14,208 bases of DNA from Coxiellaceae bacterium (GTDB lineage Bacteria > Pseudomonadota > Gammaproteobacteria > Coxiellales > Coxiellaceae). Below the pieces are notes generated by a model, which saw only the letters and a program-made list of their open reading frames with translations, was not told the origin of the DNA and did no database searches. Below are positions 1 through 7,334 of the stretch, piece after piece (position 1 is the first letter of the stretch; each line of letters opens with the position of its first letter). The stretch spans positions 1 to 14,208 of the forward strand of contig JABABH010000107.1 in assembly GCA_014238325.1 (NCBI GenBank), given 5' to 3'. Both the position numbers and the translations under genes were made by a program.

Positions 1-3000
1 ACCTAGAGATTTTTTTCTAACCCTATAAGTGATATCGTTAATCTTTAAATACCTTCTATCTCGCTGAGCAGATAGTATAAAATAATCTTGCAAAATGACC
101 TTTTGATGCTTATGGTTCGGGCCAATATTGCCCATCCCATATGGCACAAATAACCATAAATCTTGATGGTGCCATTGCATCTTGACGATATCCCATACCG
201 ATAATAGAATATCTTTTTCCGCTTTAGGTATACGCATATAGATATAGCTATATTCTGATAAACCATAGTTTAGATGGATGCTTTCATTTTTAAAGGGAAG
301 CTCTAAAGCTTTAAATATAAAGGTTTTAGGAGCATCATTTAAAGTTGTATTGCGAGGCTCTTCTGCTGAGAACAATTGAGTCACCGTATCAGAGGATGTT
401 TTATTCTGTTCTATCGAAGAGGCTAATAGGGGATAGCTCAGTATACGATCATATCGATCGGTAGCGTTATTAACCACAGATACTATGCCTATCATATTTT
501 GCAAATTATTAGGAATATGGTGAGCGATATGCTGCAGCGCTTGTCGTGAAGTGATATCTGCTTGGATCTTGAGCCTAGGGCGCTCTCCGCTCGAAGGAAA
601 CATCATCGTACTCGATAAATTTTTATTGAAATCATGATAAGGAGCTGATAGCAGAATCGGTATATGTGGAGAAAGGGTTAACTTAAATTGTACTTTCTTG
701 CAATTGATATAATGTGCTAAGGATCGATGGGAAGGTGCGGCTAAGAGGCTGTAACAATCATTGATCAAGCCGTCGTATTTTAACACGATCAATGAGCTAT
801 TAGATAGGGATACCGTTAAAGGTAATCCTTGCCCACTATACTGAAGAAAGAACCCATCCCTGCCTCTTAGCTCTGTTCCAGGCCCTTCAAGATGCATGAC
901 GAATGGCTTTCTATCATAAATAGCATGCAACTGCACAGTATTCAATAACGAACTACGCTGTGGTAGGCGTAATACATCAGTATTTTTAGGTAGGCTGCTA
1001 ATACGATGCACTAATTTTGGGTGACCTAAAATCACGATTGAACCTGCTTGTTCCATCGCAGGGATATCCACCACAAAAGAGTTGATGGCGATCTTCTTAT
1101 CGTAGATATAGACGGCAGGCTGCCCCCAGAATCCTGTTAATGCTTGCAAATCTAAGATGCAACGTTTTACATCCAGTCGTGTGATATGAATGGATTGTTC
1201 GACTGACATCCATTGCAAATGAGCGGTATCATAGCCTGATAGAGATAATTGCAATACTGGCCACTTAAGCATTTCATAAAAAGCCTTAGGGAAAAATTTC
1301 TCCTTGGGGAATTGATAAAAATACACATTCTCTTTATTATCTGAATTGCCATAAAATTTAGCCTCCTCTACAAATCCAGCTATATTAATGATATGGAAAT
1401 GATAGGATGGTAGACGATGATCGTCTTTTAATGACTTATAAAAGGGCAGAAGGCACATTCTTTTAAACCGCTGATTAACAAGATTCTTATCACTCCAAGG
1501 AAGTCGGCATCTCATACGCTTATCTATGGTATTCTTTTTCAGATAGTCTTCAATCGTGCTATGAATGATGGTCGACGCGATAGCAGATAGCGTACCCTCC
1601 GACCTAAAGAAAGAAAAAAAGTGACGCTTATACGCAGAAACCCTATCATCACCTATCTTTTTATAAGGGGTGATGACATAAGCTATAGAATCCTTCTCAA
1701 TCCAATGAGAAAAGTCATCCCTAGCTTCTACTAGCAAAGGGGAGAATACAGCTAGGCTAGAATTTAATACAATTTTTTCGGGGGTCAATTGATAGGTTAT
1801 CCTAGTATACCTATCATAAGGCATAACCCAACCCAGTAACCCATTATAAGACGTACCCCAATCCACTAACCCATCTGATCTAAAACTGTTTTCTTTGGAT
1901 AGTTGACGAAGTGATATATTAGGATACCGTTGTTTGAGCTTCAAGTATTCAGAAAGATTGATCTCGATCCTCTTCTCATCCTTCATGTTTGGATAAGCGC
2001 TTGCTACAATATCGACCGATGGATGAGATGGACGTCTTGCTTTCAAGTTAAGAAGGATCGTTTCTGATAGATACGATAATGTGTGTTGCAGAATAGCCTC
2101 AGCCACTTGCAGCTCAAATTTTTTGAGCTTAAAGGAGTATCCATACGCTAGACTTTCCTCAGGAGCAAATTCCCTAGCAATCTTATAAGCTTTTGCCTCA
2201 GCTCTCAAGATTGATGCACCTCGTATAGAACCAAGTGTCACCATGACGCCGGCAGTCAGCAGGGTTCCAATGACCCCTCCCTTCAAGGCGAGCATGGGAT
2301 AGATTATTCCCTCAGCTAGCTGCATATATGCAAGCTCGTGATCAAGCTCAGTTTTTGCCTGTACAAGACTGTGGATACCGACTCCTAGAGAAAGCGCGCC
2401 CAAGACCATGCCCGGCGCCCGAGTTAACTGATTCAATAGCTTATGAGTCGTTGCTGGTGAAAATGATAGTCGAAAAATAGGCTGTAATCTAGCCATGAGT
2501 GGGGGCAATAGGAAACGCTGTGATATTTCTAATCCAGCGACTATCATTAAACCGCTATAATCACCATGAAATGCGCCTATTCCAGCCTCCATCCAATCCA
2601 AAGCTGAATTCGCATATTCCGGATAACGATGCAGAGCTTGTTTGAGATGTCTGCTTATATGCTTTCTTAGTTTTAGCTTATCGGGTGCTGGCATGTCGAG
2701 AGGATCTATCGCATGCTGGATGATAAGTTCAGATACACTATCTTTTATGGTGTCGACTGGATGATTTTTTAGTATGTTTAACATTTTTGCTTTATAGGCG
2801 CGAAAACCTTTGCTCTGCTCTGACTTGCTAAAAGATATGTCTGGATGCTCTTTTACGAATTTTTGAATCGTTGATAATACTTGGGTGCTTGCACCATATA
2901 ATGTTCTGCGTAAGGCACGTGGATTAAAAATTAATCTGTTATTTTCTAATGGAAAAATAGACTTTAAAAATTTTAAGGGCTTAACTGCTAACCATATTGA

Positions 3001-5379
3001 GCACATAGTGCGAAGTTTTGGTATGCGTTTTAACTGAGGAAGCTGATACAACTTGTAATCCCTATTGAATGGATAAAAGTTATACATATCACCGAGCAAA
3101 CTATCAAGCCTACGGTATGGTCTCCGACCTTGAAAAAGCAAAGGATCCTTCCAAATCCAACGATTCCTAGCATGAGCTATTTCTATCATATACTGATTGA
3201 TTTTTAAAATAAAGCGACGAGCACGAGGATGCTGGGTCATGTTGGCTAACACATGCTTTAATCTACTCATATGACGTGCTTTAAGAATAGGCTTTCCTAA
3301 TTGATGGATAAAACCTTCATGCCACAAGTTTATTGTGTCCTTCGCTAAGGATAAATTGGCTTGATCTTCCTGATTCCTGAAGGCTTTAGGTTGGCGCTTC
3401 ACTTCAAGTATCTTATCAATGGCCCTATGGATACGGGGATTATATCGACCATATAAACTGGCTATCCAGGCTAGTTTTTTGTCTTTTATCGTAAATTTAT
3501 GTTGTAAGTCAAATTTTTTAATTTTTTTAGCTTTGTCATATAGCTCGTGACTACAGCTAGGTATGCCTCGCCTCATCCGGGTAGCAGAAGACGTTCCCGC
3601 TACACAGGCACCCGATAGGTTAATTCTAGCATTGAAATTATCAAGTATCTGCTTCATGGGAAGAAACTTGATATAGTCATCCCGAATTTTCAGAAACTCG
3701 TGGCTTGCTCTGCCATGAGGGAAAAGCGCTGGATATTGAAGGAATAATCTATTCATAACTGGAAATTCTATCTTGGCTTTAAAAATAGGGATTAAATGAT
3801 TCGGATCCTGCTGAAGGTATAGCTTAAACTGATAAAAATCTGCAGGAGAAAGACGATGTTGCTCTGCTAATAAATACTGATTAATAGCTTGCTGTGAGTA
3901 AGACATATAGCTTAATAAAGCATCGTATCTTATATGAGAGCTATCAACAGGCTGCCTTAATTCAGGGATATCCCCTCCTGCTCTGGCTACCTTTTCAGGA
4001 GGCCCAAGTATGAGATCTAGATCAACTGTAGCTAATTCAGGTAATTTTTCCAATCTTAGATTGGCATCCCACTGTGATAATTGCCTTGAAAAATCTTCTA
4101 TTTCTACACGGGGGTTCTTCGATTGGGCTATCCATATGGCCTGATCAAAGTTTGCTTGTGTCAGCAGATGACCTTTCAACAGCCCCCATATTTTAGGACT
4201 GACCTTTTCAGATAACAAATATGGGGAATCGAGTAAATTATTTAAATTCGATTCGGTCAGCATTTCTCTTGCTTCTAATAAGCTTAGGACTTGATCTAGT
4301 GCAACAGGAGAAGCATGGGTTGATATTTTTTTGATATTTTCTTCTGTTAATAAATTAGCCCTACTAAGCTTCACAGATATAGATGCAAGCTCATAGGGGG
4401 ACGCGCTTTTCAGAAGAGAATCTATACTCTTCTCTGGTACATTTTTAGTATAAAAATACAAAAATTTTAATCCTTGAAGTAATGCTAACGGGTTTGGGTA
4501 GTATAAGACCTGTTGATACCTTAACGATGTCAACCATTCTGTCTTAAAATAGCTTATAATTTCAGCTATTTGATGTAAATCCTTCCGGCTTGAGAGATGC
4601 TCTATATCCAACAGATTTAAAGGAAAAGCCTTATTTAATTTTATGAGCATGGGAACTAGATAGTCTATACCCTTAATATTAGCCACCTCCCTAAGTAGGC
4701 GTAGAGAAGTATATGTTAATGTGCTAGCTTCCTCCAATGCTATAATGGATTTCAGCATCTGTTCCCTCAAGATAAATCCCGGATCTTCATTATCCGTAAT
4801 AGCTGCTATAGTTCTTTGCAAATCAAAATAGCGCATACCTGTTTGCAATATTCTGCTTGCAGCTTCAACATATAGCTCTATATGTTGAGCACATGTTTTT
4901 GTTACCCACAGAGCATTCTCATTTTTTAAAGAAGGGTGGATTGAGCTCAGTTTATTCATTTGTTGTAGATATTTTTTTGGATTGATAATATGGGTATGGA
5001 TGATCGTATCTAGATGATCTTGTTTCAGAATATTCTTCCGGCGAAGTGTTTTGAGATTTTCCACCATATGCATCATATCTTGCAGATCGAGCATGCTGCT
5101 ATCCAGGCTTGGAAAGAGCTCCATCAAAGCTATCCGATAAATTGGCATAGTAGCATCTGCGATGGCTTCCAAATCTAAAAGTATGGGAGTTAAAAACTCT
5201 TTCACATGATGTATATCGTGCTTCATAAGCCTGTCTAGTCTGGCTATCAAACTTATTTCACTTGGACTGATTGAGAGCTTAAAGTTCTGATGATAATGCT
5301 TTAAGAGCTGATTGAGCTTATCCCTCCATGTTGCATGGGCATACGCTAGTAAAAAATGCATGAGTAAAAAATATTGCAT
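1..5379 (-). CDS. Giant uncharacterised toxin/effector-like protein, 3' end beyond window
   Basis: The minus-strand frame from the ATG at 5379 stays open to base 1 with no stop, giving at least 1793 residues; the C-terminus lies outside the window. I read every in-frame codon to confirm this. The start is supported by an AAGGA ribosome site 8 bases upstream. Residues 2–16 are hydrophobic (MQYFLLMHFLLAYAHA), signal-like but lacking a basic N-region. Residues 294–413 carry degenerate ~30-residue helical repeats with LLTEEN, MLTESN and LLTQAN. Residues ~580–930 are basic and mainly helical. Residues 934–1056 form a Gly/Ala-rich hydrophobic stretch between charged helices. Residues ~1290–1700 look beta-rich. 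I do not recognise a catalytic domain. The size, mixed architecture and lower GC than the neighbouring housekeeping genes suggest an acquired secreted toxin or effector of an intracellular bacterium. That is inference; the open frame itself is certain. Confidence 0.9.
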   Translation of the reverse strand, partial: MQYFLLMHFLLAYAHATWRDKLNQLLKHYHQNFKLSISPSEISLIARLDRLMKHDIHHVKEFLTPILLDLEAIADATMPIYRIALMELFPSLDSSMLDLQDMMHMVENLKTLRRKNILKQDHLDTIIHTHIINPKKYLQQMNKLSSIHPSLKNENALWVTKTCAQHIELYVEAASRILQTGMRYFDLQRTIAAITDNEDPGFILREQMLKSIIALEEASTLTYTSLRLLREVANIKGIDYLVPMLIKLNKAFPLNLLDIEHLSSRKDLHQIAEIISYFKTEWLTSLRYQQVLYYPNPLALLQGLKFLYFYTKNVPEKSIDSLLKSASPYELASISVKLSRANLLTEENIKKISTHASPVALDQVLSLLEAREMLTESNLNNLLDSPYLLSEKVSPKIWGLLKGHLLTQANFDQAIWIAQSKNPRVEIEDFSRQLSQWDANLRLEKLPELATVDLDLILGPPEKVARAGGDIPELRQPVDSSHIRYDALLSYMSYSQQAINQYLLAEQHRLSPADFYQFKLYLQQDPNHLIPIFKAKIEFPVMNRLFLQYPALFPHGRASHEFLKIRDDYIKFLPMKQILDNFNARINLSGACVAGTSSATRMRRGIPSCSHELYDKAKKIKKFDLQHKFTIKDKKLAWIASLYGRYNPRIHRAIDKILEVKRQPKAFRNQEDQANLSLAKDTINLWHEGFIHQLGKPILKARHMSRLKHVLANMTQHPRARRFILKINQYMIEIAHARNRWIWKDPLLFQGRRPYRRLDSLLGDMYNFYPFNRDYKLYQLPQLKRIPKLRTMCSIWLAVKPLKFLKSIFPLENNRLIFNPRALRRTLYGASTQVLSTIQKFVKEHPDISFSKSEQSKGFRAYKAKMLNILKNHPVDTIKDSVSELIIQHAIDPLDMPAPDKLKLRKHISRHLKQALHRYPEYANSALDWMEAGIGAFHGDYSGLMIVAGLEISQRFLLPPLMARLQPIFRLSFSPATTHKLLNQLTRAPGMVLGALSLGVGIHSLVQAKTELDHELAYMQLAEGIIYPMLALKGGVIGTLLTAGVMVTLGSIRGASILRAEAKAYKIAREFAPEESLAYGYSFKLKKFELQVAEAILQHTLSYLSETILLNLKARRPSHPSVDIVASAYPNMKDEKRIEINLSEYLKLKQRYPNISLRQLSKENSFRSDGLVDWGTSYNGLLGWVMPYDRYTRITYQLTPEKIVLNSSLAVFSPLLVEARDDFSHWIEKDSIAYVITPYKKIGDDRVSAYKRHFFSFFRSEGTLSAIASTIIHSTIEDYLKKNTIDKRMRCRLPWSDKNLVNQRFKRMCLLPFYKSLKDDHRLPSYHFHIINIAGFVEEAKFYGNSDNKENVYFYQFPKEKFFPKAFYEMLKWPVLQLSLSGYDTAHLQWMSVEQSIHITRLDVKRCILDLQALTGFWGQPAVYIYDKKIAINSFVVDIPAMEQAGSIVILGHPKLVHRISSLPKNTDVLRLPQRSSLLNTVQLHAIYDRKPFVMHLEGPGTELRGRDGFFLQYSGQGLPLTVSLSNSSLIVLKYDGLINDCYSLLAAPSHRSLAHYINCKKVQFKLTLSPHIPILLSAPYHDFNKNLSSTMMFPSSGERPRLKIQADITSRQALQHIAHHIPNNLQNMIGIVSVVNNATDRYDRILSYPLLASSIEQNKTSSDTVTQLFSAEEPRNTTLNDAPKTFIFKALELPFKNESIHLNYGLSEYSYIYMRIPKAEKDILLSVWDIVKMQWHHQDLWLFVPYGMGNIGPNHKHQKVILQDYFILSAQRDRRYLKINDITYRVRKKSLG
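2212..2580 (-). other. Long hydrophobic Gly/Ala-rich segment, possible membrane-insertion domain
   Basis: Residues ~934–1056 of the giant protein contain several hydrophobic helices: GLMIVAGLEI near 943–952, PGMVLGALSLGVGIHSLV at 989–1006 and GGVIGTLLTAGVMVTLGSI at 1034–1052. They are separated by an acidic amphipathic stretch (KTELDHELAYMQLAEGII). The order small-residue hairpin, acidic linker, hydrophobic hairpin, then a charged helix resembles what I recall of the pore/translocation region of TcdA/TcdB-type toxins, where low pH drives membrane insertion. The resemblance is by eye only. Ordinary membrane anchoring is an alternative. Confidence 0.4.
4141..4500 (-). repeat. Coding helical repeats with LLTxxN signature
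   Basis: Within the giant protein, residues 294–413 hold about four degenerate units of 30–32 residues. The clearest anchors are LLTEEN at 343–348, MLTESN at 373–378 and LLTQAN at 405–410, separated by 30 and 32 residues. Each is followed by a helix and, in the clearer units, an 'ASP..L' turn (ASPYEL, ASPVAL) and a second helix. An earlier unit begins NPLALL at 296–301 and has lost its LLT. From memory, similar 'NPxxLxxALxxLxxAxLLTxxN' repeats occur in large proteins of Legionella- and Coxiella-like bacteria; I cannot confirm the family here. They would form an alpha-solenoid suited to protein binding. Confidence 0.6.
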
Positions 5380-5387
5380 AGGTTATA

Positions 5388-5392
5388 TCCTT
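5388..5392 (-). promoter_or_regulatory. Ribosome binding site of the giant gene
   Basis: AAGGA on the minus strand, 8 bases before the ATG at 5379. This fixes the start in preference to the in-frame ATG six codons later. Confidence 0.6.
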
Positions 5393-5411
5393 ATCATCAA
5401 ATAAAAACTTT

Positions 5412-5439
5412 AATATATTTTTTATCATAAATTATTTAA
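5412..5439 (-). promoter_or_regulatory. Candidate promoter of the giant gene
   Basis: On the minus strand a TTAAAT box (5439–5434) is followed after 16 bases by TATATT (5417–5412), about 33 bases upstream of the giant gene's start codon. The surrounding stretch 5393–5450 is extremely AT-rich, so such boxes arise easily by chance. Such AT-rich upstream DNA is typical of horizontally acquired genes under silencing control, which is inference. Confidence 0.3.
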
Positions 5440-5470
5440 GAGTGTGTTATCTATACAGTGTTTGATGGGG

Positions 5471-5603
5471 ATATATCGTTCGTGAATGAAGATGCGAAGT
5501 TGTGGTTATTGCGAGGGTATATTGTTATTTGGCTGGCGAATTAAGCATTCCCATCTTGATGAGTCACATCAAGTGCAGGGTTCGCATCTTGTAAGTGGGA
5601 TGG
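5471..5603 (+). repeat. Structured dispersed repeat, copy 1 (short form)
   Basis: This stretch matches 12273–12471 in the same orientation. Shared blocks include GAATGAAGATGCGAAG, GGTTATTGCGAG, GGCTGGCGAA, CCCATC-TGATGAGTC and TTCGCA-CTTGT-AGTGG. It carries an inverted pair AAGATGCGAA (5489–5498) / TTCGCATCTT (5581–5590), a degenerate outer hairpin near 5471–5520, and a perfect internal hairpin at 5555–5573. It lacks about 45 bases present between GGCTGGCGA and the 'CCCATC' block of copy 2. Its right end lies inside the 3' end of rsmJ. It encodes no transposase; it could be a miniature mobile element, a palindromic REP-like unit or a structured RNA. Confidence 0.75.
5555..5573. other. Perfect 7-bp hairpin overlapping the rsmJ stop
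   Basis: CTTGATG–AGTCA–CATCAAG forms a perfect 7-bp stem with a 5-base loop and spans the rsmJ stop codon (5569–5571). No T-run follows on either strand, so it is not a canonical intrinsic terminator. It may still slow 3' decay of the gshA-gshB-rsmJ message. It is part of repeat copy 1; the corresponding site in copy 2 is much less symmetrical. Confidence 0.55.
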
Positions 5604-6372
5604 TAGTATTTGTAAAATACACATCAAAACGGCTGCTTTTTCCTATATATTGATGATGGGGCTTGGGACCGAGTAGGCTGGGGGCCAAGCGTGGGCGCTT
5701 GACGACGACTCGTCGGCGAACCTTTTGTAATGCCAGTTTGAGTAATGCTGGAGCGTCTTCGTCCTTTCCTACCAGCTGGCGTAATAGCTGCATTTCCTTT
5801 TTTGCTTGTGTTGTTCTTTTATGTTCGGGATACATGGGATCGAGGTAAATGACGTCGGGAGTATCGGTGAGCGTAGCGAGATAGGCTTGAGCTGTTGATT
5901 CTACCAATGTTAATTGTAATGCGCAAAACCATGGGGCTTGTTGAGCGCGTATCAACGCGTCTCTCAGTAAAGCAGCAATAATAGGATGGCGTTCTATCAT
6001 GGTGACCTGACAGGCTAAATTCGCGAGCATAAATCCATCGACACCTAATCCAGCCGTTAAATCTAAGACGCGTGCATTTTTTATTTTTTTGGTGCCTATG
6101 GCGCGGGCCATGAGTTGACCGTGTCCGCCACTGAATAAACGGCGATGTGAGAGCTTGTGATTGAGAAAGTCGATCCATATGGGCTTTATTTGTGGCTGAT
6201 GAAGGGTATGCAATTCGAGATGTGATGAGGTGGTTACCAGTAGAAATGGATAGTCTTGATTGTTGATCGCGACCATCGGTATGTCTAGTTGTTGTGAGAG
6301 TGCTTGGGCGTATTGATAGCGTGGCGTATGCGTTTCTGTGCTGCTGATGGCAATGATCGGATGATGCATCAT
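5569..6372 (-). CDS. rsmJ: 16S rRNA (guanine-N2)-methyltransferase RsmJ
   Basis: This SAM-dependent methyltransferase modifies G1516 of 16S rRNA in the 30S subunit. The 267-aa product has the family motifs: SAM-binding motif I DLTAGLGVDGF at 104–114, the catalytic-type DPMYP at 178–182 in the context VIYLDPMYPEHKR, KKEMQLLRQLVG at 191–202, and VVVKRP at 222–227 before the closing strand SSRFDVYF. The start ATG overlaps the gshB stop by four bases (ATGA), so translation is probably coupled. E. coli RsmJ is about 250 aa and ends soon after the equivalent of RFDVY. Here a further ~14 residues follow, and the last 11 (257–267) are encoded inside repeat copy 1. The core should be functional, as all motifs are intact. 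Confidence 0.93.
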   Translation of the reverse strand: MMHHPIIAISSTETHTPRYQYAQALSQQLDIPMVAINNQDYPFLLVTTSSHLELHTLHQPQIKPIWIDFLNHKLSHRRLFSGGHGQLMARAIGTKKIKNARVLDLTAGLGVDGFMLANLACQVTMIERHPIIAALLRDALIRAQQAPWFCALQLTLVESTAQAYLATLTDTPDVIYLDPMYPEHKRTTQAKKEMQLLRQLVGKDEDAPALLKLALQKVRRRVVVKRPRLAPSLLGPKPHHQYIGKSSRFDVYFTNTTIPLTRCEPCT

Positions 6373-7334
6373 GAGCTAGGATGCATGGGAGCAAGGAGTT
6401 CTGCTTCTATAAAATCAAAAAATCGATCGGTGATGCATAGGGGTGAGCTGCGCTCTATTTCTTGTACACCCGTGGGGCTTGTGACATTAATTTCTGTAAG
6501 ATAGTTCCCAATGACATCGATGCCGACAAACCATAATTTTTTTTCTTTTAATATAGGGCCGACTTTATCACAAATCCATAAGTCTCGTGTGGAGAGTGCT
6601 TGTACTTTTCCTTGTGCACCAGCGGCTAAATTACCACGAAAGTCTTCTGCTGCGGGAATACGTGCTAGTGCATAGGGGATGGGTTCGCCATTGATGAGAA
6701 TAATGCGCTTATCCCCCTTCGAGATCTCTGGGATAAAGCGTTGTGCCATCACAAATTGCCTGCCTTGTTGGGTGAGGTTTTCCGTGATGACATGGCGGTT
6801 AGGATCAGTCGCCGTGACGTGGAAGACAGATTGTCCAGCCATACCGTTGAGTGGTTTGATGACGGTATCTTGTGTATCAGTAATAAAGGATTGCAGCACG
6901 CTCATATCAGCACTGACCAGCGTCTCTGGGCAGCATTCTGGGAACCAAGCGATCGATAATTTCTCGTTGGCATCGCGCACACTTGCAGGGTCATTGATAA
7001 TGGCAACGCCTTGTTGAGCCGCCAACTCTAAGAGATACGTTAAATAAATATAATCCATATTAAACGGAGGGTCTTTACGTAAGAGTATGCCATCTAAGGT
7101 CGTTAAGGGCTGTATTTGAGGTGCTTGTGGTTCATACCAAGAGGATGCACCGTGGATGATTTTCAGTGGCGATAATCGAGCCATCACTTGGCCCTCTGCC
7201 AACCAAAGGTCGCGGTCGCTGAAATAATACAGCTCATACCCCCGACGAGCAGCCTGCATGGCTAAGGCAATGCTGGTATCTTTGGCAGGGTTTAAGGTCT
7301 GTATCGGGTCGATGAGTAAACCTAATTGGATCAT
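6369..7334 (-). CDS. gshB: Glutathione synthetase
   Basis: This enzyme performs the second step of glutathione synthesis: ATP-dependent ligation of gamma-glutamylcysteine and glycine in the cytosol. The 321-aa protein is collinear with E. coli GshB (316 aa). It starts MIQLGLLIDPI and has RKDPPF at 86–91, NEKL at 123–126, KPLNGMAG at 160–167, GDKR at 207–210, RGNLAAG at 233–239, and the ATP-grasp end GIDVIG at 271–276 followed by TEINVTSPTGVQEIE at 280–294. E. coli has KPLDGMGG where this protein has KPLNGMAG, a mild variation. The ATG overlaps the upstream gshA stop in an ATGA, and its own TGA overlaps the rsmJ start in the same way, so gshA-gshB-rsmJ is a coupled operon. Confidence 0.96.
   Translation of the reverse strand: MIQLGLLIDPIQTLNPAKDTSIALAMQAARRGYELYYFSDRDLWLAEGQVMARLSPLKIIHGASSWYEPQAPQIQPLTTLDGILLRKDPPFNMDYIYLTYLLELAAQQGVAIINDPASVRDANEKLSIAWFPECCPETLVSADMSVLQSFITDTQDTVIKPLNGMAGQSVFHVTATDPNRHVITENLTQQGRQFVMAQRFIPEISKGDKRIILINGEPIPYALARIPAAEDFRGNLAAGAQGKVQALSTRDLWICDKVGPILKEKKLWFVGIDVIGNYLTEINVTSPTGVQEIERSSPLCITDRFFDFIEAELLAPMHPSS

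Noticed and set aside
45..266. Small minus-strand frame of 73 codons
   Set aside because: It lies wholly inside the giant gene in another frame of the same strand, shows no motif and has no ribosome site; it is a shadow.
3997..4032. DXD motif (VDLDLIL, near residues 452–458) as a glycosyltransferase active site in the giant protein
   Set aside because: The tripeptide alone is common, and none of the surrounding residues expected in glucosylating toxins are seen.
5819..6394. Minus-strand frame of 191 codons overlapping rsmJ
   Set aside because: It is the shifted frame of rsmJ, whose motifs are all in the other frame; the product is low-complexity and Ser/Arg/Thr-rich.
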